The translations under genes were made by a program, and so were the position numbers. The notes beneath the pieces are model-generated. The model made no database searches, was not told the DNA's origin, and saw only the letters and a list, made by a program, of their open reading frames with translations. This document shows, piece by piece, positions 1-7,351 of a stretch of DNA of 64,000 nt (position 1 is the stretch's first letter; each line of letters opens with the position of its first letter). The stretch is from an uncultured Dehalococcoidia bacterium (GTDB lineage Bacteria; Chloroflexota; Dehalococcoidia; Lucifugimonadales; GCA-2712585), in NCBI GenBank assembly GCA_958295715.1, contig OY282371.1, positions 1,249,183 through 1,313,182 on the forward strand, read 5' to 3'.

Positions 1-848
1 CAGCAGAGGGTGCACTTGGTGCAGGTCTCAAAGTTGACGACGGGGCGCATAGTCCGGGTGGAGAACTTCTTGAAGACGGAACTCCGCACGGGCTCAAACC
101 CGCCCTCGCCGCCTCGAAAGCCGCCTCCCGGCTCAATGCCGGGGATGACCAGGGCCTCCTCCATGACCTCCCAACCGGGCAGGTCAAAGCTGAAGGGTTC
201 GGCGGGGTTGCCCTCGCCGGGCTCCACGGGGGAGCGTCGCACCCGCTCAAAGGCGCGCTCGGCGGAGGTGACCTTCCTCTGGTCGCCCCACTGCTGGAGA
301 ATGGCCTCCTTGTAGGAGTCGAGGCCCACCATGTCGGGGCATATGCGCGCCAGGGCGCCGAGTATCCTAACGTCGGTGTGGTCATCCTTGTATACCCAGA
401 GACCCGAAAAGCTCTTGGAGCCTTTGAGTATGGCCAGGTCGTAGGGCTGGTCCTTGACGTGAATGTCCTCCTTCAACTGCTCCGGCTCCTGGTAGGAGGT
501 CACCAGGACGGCGCCATCGGGCTTGGTGAGGGCGTTGATGGGCTGGAGGCCGTACCAGGCCCACGACTCGACGCCCTTGCAGAGGGTGTCGTCCACCACG
601 ATGGAAACGTCCACCTCGGTGGGTTCGTACTGGGCCAGGTACTCCTCAAGCTCCACCGGGTCGCCAGCGACGACGGCGAAGTACTTGGCGGGGATGCCGT
701 TCCGTTCGGGGGAGTCGCCATACCGTCCGAAGGCGGTGCCGATCTTCCCTTCCAACCGGGACGCCAGAACGATGGAGCGGCAGATGTTGCGGGAGAGGCT
801 CTTTTGGAAGATGCCCCTGTAAACCACCTCTACGGCGTAAGTAGCCAA
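1..848 (-). CDS. 2-oxoacid:ferredoxin oxidoreductase, gamma-delta fused subunit (partial, 3' end cut)
   Basis: Part of the enzyme that oxidises pyruvate or a related 2-oxoacid to an acyl-CoA with electrons passed to ferredoxin (or runs in reverse). Residues 1 to about 185 read as the gamma (PorC-type) domain, beginning ATYAVEVVYRGIFQKS and containing VDVSIVVDDTLCKG. A linker of roughly 70 residues follows, then FETCTKCTLC, the first cysteines of a delta-type 4Fe-4S ferredoxin domain, where the window ends. The start is TTG at 846-848, six bases after AGGAGGT. No ATG fits. The alpha and beta subunits should lie further along the minus strand, outside the window. Which 2-oxoacid is used cannot be told from this subunit. 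Confidence 0.85.
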   Translation of the reverse strand, partial: MATYAVEVVYRGIFQKSLSRNICRSIVLASRLEGKIGTAFGRYGDSPERNGIPAKYFAVVAGDPVELEEYLAQYEPTEVDVSIVVDDTLCKGVESWAWYGLQPINALTKPDGAVLVTSYQEPEQLKEDIHVKDQPYDLAILKGSKSFSGLWVYKDDHTDVRILGALARICPDMVGLDSYKEAILQQWGDQRKVTSAERAFERVRRSPVEPGEGNPAEPFSFDLPGWEVMEEALVIPGIEPGGGFRGGEGGFEPVRSSVFKKFSTRTMRPVVNFETCTKCTLC

Positions 849-1023
849 CCTGTGACCTCCTGCTGATGTTCTGAAGGGGTCTTTGATGTGGGACTAGGGC
901 GGGGTTGCGCCCAAGGACGCGCCGCTACGGGCGATTGTAGGCGTTGGGGAAAAGGGTTGTCAATGAATTGGCCCCTGGATGCGCCTTACGATGAGTTGGT
1001 TGAGACGGATTGACCACGGGGCG

Positions 1024-1425
1024 TTAGGGAGGCGGTGGCGCAGAGGGAGAGGGATCTTGGGGTGGGGCGGCGGTCTTCTCCGGTTCGGCGTCGTCGCAGG
1101 CGTCCATTTCGTCCACCACCGGGACGGCCATCTGCGGGGTCCCGGTGCGGTGGGCCGCCCAGAGCATGGCGGTGGAGCCAAGGGGCGAGGACAGCAGAAT
1201 GAAGACAATGGTCAGCAGGGCCAGCAGGCTGAAGGTGACGGCGTGGGATGAGAAGTGGACCGCCGCGCCCACCAGTATCAGGGTAATTCCTCCGCTGGAG
1301 CCGAGGCCCGCGCCGTGCAGCCGGGTGTACACGTCGGGGAAACGCAGCAACCCCAAGGCGCCCAGCAGTGTCCAAGCCGCCCCCGCCAGCGCGAGAAGAG
1401 AGCCAACGACCTCCGTTATGTTCAC
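1024..1425 (-). CDS. mnhG: Mrp-type Na+/H+ antiporter subunit G
   Basis: Small membrane subunit of the multi-component Na+/H+ (or K+/H+) antiporter. There are three hydrophobic segments in the first 85 residues. The family motif around RFPDVYTRLHGAG and GSSGGITLILVGA is clear. The C-terminal 45 residues form a non-membrane tail rich in Pro, Ala and acidic residues, longer than in most MnhG proteins. It directly follows mnhF (the mnhF stop abuts this start), so the two are cotranscribed. No other antiporter subunits follow it; the next gene downstream is the oxidoreductase subunit. Confidence 0.88.
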   Translation of the reverse strand: MNITEVVGSLLALAGAAWTLLGALGLLRFPDVYTRLHGAGLGSSGGITLILVGAAVHFSSHAVTFSLLALLTIVFILLSSPLGSTAMLWAAHRTGTPQMAVPVVDEMDACDDAEPEKTAAPPQDPSPSAPPPP

Positions 1426-1689
1426 TTAGAAGGGCCTGCCTTTGACCAGATACTTGGATACCGCGATGGAGGATACGAGGCCCAGAACGGCGATAACGAG
1501 CACGGCCACGAACAGTTCCCGTGAGTAGCGTATGGACGCGATGGCGATTATTCCCAGAACTATCACGGAGGAGGTCTCGATGGCCAATAGCCGGTCTACG
1601 GACGAGGGGCCTCTGAGCAGCCTGAAGAAGGCTATGGCCAGGGCCGCCGCCAGAAGGCCCAGGGCTAGGTCGAGGGCGACGTCCACCAT
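1426..1689 (-). CDS. mnhF: Mrp-type Na+/H+ antiporter subunit F
   Basis: An 87-residue protein with three hydrophobic helices, the expected size for MnhF/MrpF. The recognisable stretch is FRLLRGPSSVDRLLAIE, the conserved GPs..DRllA region after the first helix. The start overlaps the end of mnhE by 25 bases in another frame, and its stop abuts the mnhG start, so E, F and G are translated as a coupled set. In the family this subunit is needed for antiport together with the large MnhA and MnhD-type subunits, which are not in this window. Confidence 0.9.
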   Translation of the reverse strand: MVDVALDLALGLLAAALAIAFFRLLRGPSSVDRLLAIETSSVIVLGIIAIASIRYSRELFVAVLVIAVLGLVSSIAVSKYLVKGRPF

Positions 1690-2177
1690 CGCAGCCGCCT
1701 TCCAAAGTGCAGTTCCAGGTGGTCCAGAAGCTCAGCGCGGGCCGCGTCGACGTCGGCCCCGTCGAGGACGTGGACGTAGAGGGAGCGCCGGTCCGTGGAG
1801 AAGTCAACGGATATGGTCCCGGGGGTGAGGGTGATTGAGTTCGCCAGTATCGTCTGCTCAAACTCCCCCATCTCTCCAAGGTGAATCCTGAGAAGGGCCG
1901 GCCGCACGGGGCGCCGGAAGGAGAGGAGCAGGAAGGCGACCCTCAGGTTGGAGCGGACTATGGCCCAAGCGTACAGGGTCATGCCTATGGCCGCGTCTAG
2001 CGGGTGGCGCCACCCCTTCCCACCGCCCGTGAATGTGCCGGCCAGCAGGGTCCTGCGCGTGAAGAGGAGCAGCAGAACGCCCATGAGGAGGCCGGCCAGG
2101 GCCGCGACCCATTGCAGGGAGCTGCCAAGGAAGACCCACAGGGCAACGGTTAGGGCTATGAAGATGAGGGCTCGCAC
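1665..2177 (-). CDS. mnhE: Mrp-type Na+/H+ antiporter subunit E
   Basis: A 170-residue protein with two strongly hydrophobic N-terminal segments, then a soluble part containing EQTILANSITLTPGTISVDF, the hallmark of MnhE/MrpE, and a C-terminal segment with YVHVLDGADVDAARAELLDHLE. The start is GTG at 2177, behind a weak AGGGG. It is the first gene of an E-F-G trio lying 109 bases downstream of the aminotransferase gene. Typical operons place E, F and G after A-D; here the large subunits are absent, so they are either encoded elsewhere or replaced by other ion-translocating subunits. Confidence 0.88.
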   Translation of the reverse strand: MRALIFIALTVALWVFLGSSLQWVAALAGLLMGVLLLLFTRRTLLAGTFTGGGKGWRHPLDAAIGMTLYAWAIVRSNLRVAFLLLSFRRPVRPALLRIHLGEMGEFEQTILANSITLTPGTISVDFSTDRRSLYVHVLDGADVDAARAELLDHLELHFGRRLRWWTSPST

Positions 2178-2286
2178 GGGACTGCCCCTATTATTGCCAT
2201 ATTCTCGCCCGTATGGGAATACCCTGTTGTTGGCGGGTCAGGCCGCGGGGGAAGGGCCGGGGCATCTACCGGGAACGCCGCCGGGG

Positions 2287-3546
2287 TCAGTCCACCACCT
2301 TGAGGAAGGCCGCCTTCAGCCTGGGGCCTATCTCGGCCAGGTGCCGCAGGGAGGCGTTGCTGAAGGCCAGGCGGACGTGGGTGTCGGGCGTGTTTTCTTT
2401 GTCGAGGAAGAAGGTGGTTCCCGGCGGGAATAGCAGTCCCTCCTCGGCGGCGGCGGCAGCGACCTCCTTGGAGGGCGCGCCGATGCACTCGAACCAGAAG
2501 AAGAAGCCGCCGCCGGGCTTGGTGAATCGGACGTAGGGCTGGCAGCCCTCGTGAAGGGATTCGCTGAGGGTGGCGCACTTTTCGGCGTATATGACGCGCA
2601 TCCGCTCTATGTGGGGATCCAGGCTGCCGGAGCGGATGAACTCCGCCAGGGTGTGAAGGATAAGAGGGCTGGTGCCCATGTCGAAGCGCACCCTGCCGAG
2701 GGCGTCAATGTGTTCCTTCGAGGCCTGCACCCAACCGACCCTCAGCCCCGTGGCGATGATCTTGCTGAAGGTTCCCAGCCTGAGGACGCCCGCGCCGCCG
2801 GCCATGGCGTATATGGAGCTAGGAGGCGGGGCGTCAAAGAAGAGCTCGGAGTAGGTGGAGTCCTCCACTATGAGAATCCGGTGGTTGGCGCATAGCTCAA
2901 TGAGGGCCAGGCGCCGCTCCTCGGAAAGGGTCGTCCCCGTGGGGTTCTGGAAGTCGGGGTTCAGGTACACGAACTTGACCCGCTTGCCTTCGGAGTTGGC
3001 CCGCTCTATGGCGGCCGCCACGCCGCTAATGGATAGGCCGTCGTCATCCACGGCCACCTCAATCAACTCGGCCATGTGGCCCCGGATGGCGCGGGTGGTT
3101 CCGGAGTAGGCGGGGCCTTCCGTAATCACCACGTCGCCGTGGGTAAGGAAGGCGCGGCAGATGTTGTCAAGGCACCCGGAGCCGCCGTTGTGCAGGATGA
3201 AGTTGTCCTGGTCCAGGGCCAGGCCGTCCATGGCGCTCTGGCGTTCGGCGAGGATGGCGCGCAGGTCTTCAAAGCCCAGGACGCCGCCGTAGCGGAGGGC
3301 CACGTCCGGGGCGCGGCTGAGGACGCGTTCAAGGGCCTCCTGTATCTCCCGCGCGGGGAGGGAGCCAGCGTCGGGGATGCCCCCGGCGGCGATGATGGGG
3401 TCGGGATGGGGGGTGGGAAGCATCCAGCCGGCCCCGGCGTCGGTGGGTGATCCGGCGCCAACGGTGAGGGCGGACTCGGAGAGGTAGTCACGGATATCGG
3501 TTTGGCTCCAAATATCGGCGGGGGCCTTCTTTGGCGGTGAACTCAT
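2287..3546 (-). CDS. PLP-dependent aminotransferase, class I/II (2-aminoadipate/MocR-like fold)
   Basis: A fold-type I aminotransferase of 419 residues. Visible landmarks in order are the GGIPDAGSLP region near residue 55, LRYGGVLGFEDLR, FVYLNPDFQNPTG (cofactor and substrate-binding asparagine), VEDSTYSELFF (PLP-ring aspartate) and LGTFSKIIATGLRVGW, whose lysine should bind PLP. The sequence resembles the aminotransferase domain of LysN (2-aminoadipate) and MocR-like proteins, but there is no DNA-binding domain. The start ATG at 3546 has GGGAGA upstream. It could act on 2-aminoadipate, aromatic or branched-chain amino acids; the neighbours do not decide this. Confidence 0.88.
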   Translation of the reverse strand: MSSPPKKAPADIWSQTDIRDYLSESALTVGAGSPTDAGAGWMLPTPHPDPIIAAGGIPDAGSLPAREIQEALERVLSRAPDVALRYGGVLGFEDLRAILAERQSAMDGLALDQDNFILHNGGSGCLDNICRAFLTHGDVVITEGPAYSGTTRAIRGHMAELIEVAVDDDGLSISGVAAAIERANSEGKRVKFVYLNPDFQNPTGTTLSEERRLALIELCANHRILIVEDSTYSELFFDAPPPSSIYAMAGGAGVLRLGTFSKIIATGLRVGWVQASKEHIDALGRVRFDMGTSPLILHTLAEFIRSGSLDPHIERMRVIYAEKCATLSESLHEGCQPYVRFTKPGGGFFFWFECIGAPSKEVAAAAAEEGLLFPPGTTFFLDKENTPDTHVRLAFSNASLRHLAEIGPRLKAAFLKVVD

Positions 3547-3615
3547 TTAGGGTCTCCCTTCGCTTCAGGGCTTGGTGTTCCGACGCTGAGGGGGCGGGCG
3601 CTGAGGTGTGACGTT

Positions 3616-4671
3616 TTAGCTTTCCCTGTTGACCGTGGCGGCCCGCTCCATGAAGACGGATGGGTTATCCAGCCACTCCTTGTAGCCTATGGCGCGGTTG
3701 TTCGTTAGACGGTTGACGTTCTCGTCAATGCAGGAAGCAAGCTCGGCGTCACCCGCGGCGAGGGTGAAGCCGCCAAGCTCTACGGCGTCGTCGAGGGCGG
3801 TAACGGCGAAGTCGACGCCGTAGTCGCGGACGGCGGCGCGGGTGGCGTCCAGGTTGCCGATTTCGCCCCTGGCGACGGCGTCTATGTCTCCGTCGGCAAG
3901 GGCTTGTAGGAGCTCGTTCTCGCCCGCCTCGCTGCCGAGATACACTATCTGCGGCATGGAGTCCGACGGCGGGTGCAGCAGCGAGCGCCCGGCAAGGTTG
4001 GCTGACTCGCCGGCGGAGGTGATGAAGAAGTCCGCGCTGCCGTCGGCGACGACCTCTCCTTGGGGCGTCTCCACCCGCGCGCCGGCGGCCAGGACGCCTT
4101 GGGAATCCGCAAGGCCGACGATTTGCAGGACGCGGGCCTCGCCGGTCGTCCCGGCCAGGGCGCCAACCCGCACGCTGGAGGTGAGGCTGTCGTAGGAGGC
4201 CAGACGCTGGGCGTCCCCGGCGCGCACGAGGAGGGACTGCCGGAAGCCCACGTGTCCCGAAGTGAACCGGACGGCCTCATTGCCTGATGCGTCCCGCGTC
4301 CGGGAGTCGAGGATGGTGATGCCGCCACCAACAACGTCGTACCTGCCGGTGGAGGGCAGCAGCCAGATTCCGTCCCAAGCCTCAATGGGGGAGCGGCTGA
4401 AGGCGAGGTTGGGGCCTTCCAGGGACTCGAGGGCGGTCAGGAGGTCGGCTTCGTAGCCGCGGTGGGAGTTGAAGTCCGGGGAGGCGGGGTCTTCGCTGAG
4501 GCTGTAGCTGAGGGGTTCAAAGAAGGCGTAGAACCCGTAGTTCAGGGCCCGGTCTTCATCTACGCAGGCCGGCAGGGAGGACGCATCGGCGGAGCACGCC
4601 ACCAGGGGGAGCAGCGACAGCAGGGCCGCGCCAAGAATGGCGAGAGGGCGTCGCGAGGGGCTGCGCGTCAT
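3616..4671 (-). CDS. Amino-acid-type ABC transporter substrate-binding lipoprotein (family 3)
   Basis: A secreted solute-binding lipoprotein of about 351 residues. The start ATG at 4671 follows GGAGGA with seven-base spacing, and a longer open frame upstream lacks coding character. The N-terminus has a hydrophobic run ending in LVAC, so Cys26 should be lipidated. The mature part shows the family-3 pattern: FEPLSYSLS near the start, GYEADLLTALESLEG, and STGRYDVVGGGITI in place of the usual tGrfD...ggi. No permease or ATPase gene is adjacent, so it is an orphan binding protein here. A cyclohexadienyl-dehydratase-like role is possible but not supported by any residue I can point to. Confidence 0.75.
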   Translation of the reverse strand: MTRSPSRRPLAILGAALLSLLPLVACSADASSLPACVDEDRALNYGFYAFFEPLSYSLSEDPASPDFNSHRGYEADLLTALESLEGPNLAFSRSPIEAWDGIWLLPSTGRYDVVGGGITILDSRTRDASGNEAVRFTSGHVGFRQSLLVRAGDAQRLASYDSLTSSVRVGALAGTTGEARVLQIVGLADSQGVLAAGARVETPQGEVVADGSADFFITSAGESANLAGRSLLHPPSDSMPQIVYLGSEAGENELLQALADGDIDAVARGEIGNLDATRAAVRDYGVDFAVTALDDAVELGGFTLAAGDAELASCIDENVNRLTNNRAIGYKEWLDNPSVFMERAATVNRES

Positions 4672-4725
4672 CGTGATTCCTCCAAGGCAGACCTGAAAGG
4701 CGGCGGCCTTGCGTAAAGTCGGCTT

Positions 4726-4754
4726 AGTATAATGCAGGATGCGTAGAGGGGCAA
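4726..4754 (-). promoter_or_regulatory. Sigma-70-type promoter for the solute-binding lipoprotein gene
   Basis: On the minus strand, TTGCCC (4749-4754), 17 bases, then TATACT (4726-4731), about 55 bases before the ATG at 4671. It is divergent from an identically built promoter at 4796-4824. Confidence 0.65.
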
Positions 4755-4795
4755 CCGCGCCCCGCTCCAGCGACGCGGCCAGTCCCAACGCCGTG

Positions 4796-4824
4796 TTGCC
4801 CAACGCCGCCGGCCTCATTATACT
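4796..4824 (+). promoter_or_regulatory. Sigma-70-type promoter for the LON-domain gene
   Basis: TTGCCC (4796-4801), 17 bases, TATACT (4819-4824), ending 38 bases before the GTG start at 4863. The hexamers and spacing are the same as in the divergent promoter at 4726-4754, and the -35 boxes are about 40 bases apart. Confidence 0.65.
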
Positions 4825-4862
4825 AGCCGTCAAGACCCAAGGAATCGGAGCCGTGAGCCAAG

Positions 4863-5498
4863 GTGAACCTGGAAGAACTGCCGCTCTTTCCCTTAAACGT
4901 AATCCTCTTTCCGGGGGGGCGCCTGCCCCTGCGCGTCTTTGAGGAGCGCTACAAGCTGATGATTGGGGAGAGCCTGCAAAACAACTCGCCCTTCGGCGTG
5001 GTCCTCATTAAGGAGGGGCTTGAGGTGGGAGGCCCGGCTTCACCCCACCAGGTGGGGGCCACCGCCCGCATCACAAAGGCGGAGCGCGGCATTCAGGGGC
5101 GTTACAGGATTGAGACGGTGGGGGAAAGGCGGTTCAGCATCCGGGAGATAGTCCGCGAGACCCCCTACTTGGTGGGCAGGGTGGAGTACCTGGAGGACGA
5201 GGTGGAGGAGGATATGGGCGACCTGCCGGGCAGGGTTGGCGCAGTCTTGAGCGAGTACTGGCGGACACTAGAGGCCATAAAGGGCGGATGGGCCCAGTCC
5301 ATAGACACGCCGGAAGACCCCCTGGCCCTCTCCTACGCCGCGGCCCGGTCCGTGGCCTACCCGCCGATGGTGGGCCAGTACCTGTTGCAGATGTCCTCGG
5401 TGAGGGAGCGGCTGGAGCGGACGCTGCCCCTCCTTGAGGAGCGGCTGGCCATGGCGAGGCGCGAGTTGGAGAAGCGCCGGAAGCCCCGCATCAACTGA
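4863..5498 (+). CDS. LON N-terminal (substrate-binding) domain protein
   Basis: A 211-residue protein made only of the LON N-terminal domain, without the ATPase and protease parts. It opens with LPLFPLNVILFPGGRLPLRV and continues with FEERYKLMI, the standard beginning of this family; GRYRIETVGERRFSI follows near residue 75. The C-terminal third is helical and charged. Stand-alone LON-N proteins are common in bacteria and their role is unclear; substrate or adaptor binding is presumed by analogy with Lon. The start is GTG. Its stop overlaps the stop of the convergent gene at 5491 by eight bases. Confidence 0.85.
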   Translation: MNLEELPLFPLNVILFPGGRLPLRVFEERYKLMIGESLQNNSPFGVVLIKEGLEVGGPASPHQVGATARITKAERGIQGRYRIETVGERRFSIREIVRETPYLVGRVEYLEDEVEEDMGDLPGRVGAVLSEYWRTLEAIKGGWAQSIDTPEDPLALSYAAARSVAYPPMVGQYLLQMSSVRERLERTLPLLEERLAMARRELEKRRKPRIN

Positions 5499-6426
5499 CC
5501 CTAAAGATCGGGCCGTATATCCGCGCCGCGCCGCCGGGAGGCGCCAGGCCGCAGACCCTTTCGGGATGCAGCATCTCAGCCATCAGTTCCAGGCCGTCGA
5601 TGAGCCTGGGACCCGGGCGGCTGAAGTAGGCCCCGCCATCCACCGCGAAGAGCCGGTGACCGGCCGCCGCCGGCAGTGAGTCCCAACCGTCCCTCTCCAT
5701 GAGGAGGCGCGCCTCGGCGATGCCTCGTCGAACGTCAAAGCCGCAGGGCATGGCCACGACCACCTCCGGCTGAGCCTCAACAATCCTGGGCCATTCCACC
5801 TTGAAGGACGGCTGGCCCCTTTCCGCCAGGCAGTCGGAGCCGCCGGCCAGTTCCACCATCTCAGGCATCCAGTGGCCCGCCGCCATCAGTGGGTCCAGCC
5901 ACTCCAGGCAGGCGACCCTGGGCCTGGTCTCGGCAGACGCGGCCAAGGCGGCCACCGAGTCCCGGCGCCGCTTCAGGGAGTCAACCAGGGTTTGCGCCTT
6001 CTCCACCGCGCCGGCGGCCTCTCCCACCCTGAGCACGTCGCTGAACAGGTCATCCAGCGAGTGGGGGTCAAGGGAGAGCGCCCGCGGCTTGACGGGCAGG
6101 CTATCGATGGCCTCGGCCGCCTGATGTAAGGGCACAGCGCACACGTCGCAGAGGCCCTGGGTTAGGACCAGGTCGGGCCGCGCGTCCCGCAGGGCCTCCG
6201 GGTCGATGGCGTGGATGGGCGCGCCGTCTCTGACGCGTTCCGCAACGGCGGCGTCAATCTCACCGCTCGTCCTTCCCTCCGGCTCAACCAGGCTGCGGGC
6301 CACCACGGGCTTCTGCCTGACCCTTGGGGGGAAGTCGCAGCCGTGGCTGACCCCGTAGAGGCTGTCCTCCAGACCCAGGCCGTAGACTATCTCCGTGGCG
6401 CTGGGAAGGAGGGAAACTATACGCAT
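5491..6426 (-). CDS. Cobalamin-binding-protein-like (BtuF family), no signal peptide
   Basis: A 311-residue protein of the periplasmic-binding-protein fold used for corrinoids and iron complexes. The start is ATG at 6426 behind AGGGGGA, giving MRIVSLLPSATEIVYGLGL and then YGVSHGCDFPP, the signature of the cobalamin-binding group. EWLDPLMAAGHWMPEM lies in the middle and AMPCGFD further on. There is no hydrophobic leader or lipobox: the first residues already belong to the first beta strand, so the protein is probably cytosolic. No BtuC/BtuD-type genes are nearby. Corrinoid binding is inferred from family resemblance only. Confidence 0.75.
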   Translation of the reverse strand: MRIVSLLPSATEIVYGLGLEDSLYGVSHGCDFPPRVRQKPVVARSLVEPEGRTSGEIDAAVAERVRDGAPIHAIDPEALRDARPDLVLTQGLCDVCAVPLHQAAEAIDSLPVKPRALSLDPHSLDDLFSDVLRVGEAAGAVEKAQTLVDSLKRRRDSVAALAASAETRPRVACLEWLDPLMAAGHWMPEMVELAGGSDCLAERGQPSFKVEWPRIVEAQPEVVVAMPCGFDVRRGIAEARLLMERDGWDSLPAAAGHRLFAVDGGAYFSRPGPRLIDGLELMAEMLHPERVCGLAPPGGAARIYGPIFRVS

Positions 6427-6527
6427 GAACTTTCCCCCTTGCGACGCGTGCCCCCTTGCGACGCGTGGATGAAGGCACAACGTAGCACAGTGGGGGCAGG
6501 GCTTCAAGGGTGGAACGGCTCAAGGCG

Positions 6528-6556
6528 TTGCTGGAGTCGCAAACCTAACCTATAAT
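6528..6556 (+). promoter_or_regulatory. Promoter for the coaX-coaBC-valS cluster
   Basis: TTGCTG (6528-6533), 17 bases, and a perfect TATAAT (6551-6556), 18 bases before the coaX ATG. The untranslated leader is therefore very short and holds only the GGGAAGGGA ribosome-binding region. Confidence 0.65.
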
Positions 6557-6574
6557 CGCACGGGAAGGGACGCC

Positions 6575-7351
6575 ATGCTTTTAGCCATCGACATAGGGAA
6601 CACCAACATAAGTTTGGGCGTTTTCGATGGCCAGCAGCTGACCTGCACGGTGCGCCTATCCACCAACGCGCGGCGGCTGGCCGACGAATACGGGGAGAGC
6701 GCCATCAACATCATGGCCCTCAAGGGCGTGTCGGCGGCGAGCATAGACGGGGCCTGCCTTTGCAGCGTGGCGCCGCCCCTGACCTCCACCTTCGAAGAGG
6801 TGTGCCGGGAGTACTTTAACGTGGCGCCCCTCACCGTGAACGCCGGCGTAAAGACGGGGGTTCGCATACTGTACGACAACCCCCGCGACGTGGGGGCCGA
6901 CCGGGTGGCCGACGCCGTGGCCGCCTATCGCCTGTACGGCGGGCCGACCATAGTGGTGGACTTCGGCACGGGCACCGTGTTCGACGCCATTTCCTCGGAG
7001 GGCGACTACCTCGGCGGGGCCATCGCGCCGGGCATTGAGGTGGCGGCTGAGGCCCTGCACCAAGCCACGTCCCAGCTTCGCCGCGCGCCCACGGCCTTCC
7101 CCAAGCAGGCCATCGGGCGCAGCACCGTTGAAAGCCTTCAATCGGGCATTTTTCTGGGATACGTCAGCCTGGTGGAGGGGATGGCGCGTCGCTTCAAGGA
7201 GGAGCTTGGCGGCGATGCCAAGGTGATTGCCACCGGCGGGCTGTCGCGGGTCATCGCCGGGGGAACCCGCGTGTTCGACGCGGCCAATCCCGACCTGACA
7301 CTAATCGGCCTGAGGATGATTTACGAAATGAACCGGGAGCAGAGGGATTAG
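6575..7351 (+). CDS. coaX: Type III pantothenate kinase
   Basis: Phosphorylates pantothenate in the first step of CoA synthesis. The protein is 258 residues, as expected. It starts MLLAIDIGNTNISLGVFDG, the phosphate-binding loop of the ASKHA fold. Further landmarks are NPRDVGADRVADAVAA, VVDFGTGTVFDAI (second phosphate-binding segment; the usual T-T is G-T here) and GGAIAPGIEVAAEALHQATSQL. The ribosome-binding site GGGAAGGGA precedes the ATG. It is followed without a gap by coaBC, so two CoA-pathway enzymes are made from one message. Confidence 0.95.
   Translation: MLLAIDIGNTNISLGVFDGQQLTCTVRLSTNARRLADEYGESAINIMALKGVSAASIDGACLCSVAPPLTSTFEEVCREYFNVAPLTVNAGVKTGVRILYDNPRDVGADRVADAVAAYRLYGGPTIVVDFGTGTVFDAISSEGDYLGGAIAPGIEVAAEALHQATSQLRRAPTAFPKQAIGRSTVESLQSGIFLGYVSLVEGMARRFKEELGGDAKVIATGGLSRVIAGGTRVFDAANPDLTLIGLRMIYEMNREQRD

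Noticed and set aside
986-1879. 297-codon frame on the minus strand across mnhE-F-G
   Set aside because: Arg/Pro/Ser-rich wrong-frame reading; the three antiporter genes fit the same bases with clear motifs.
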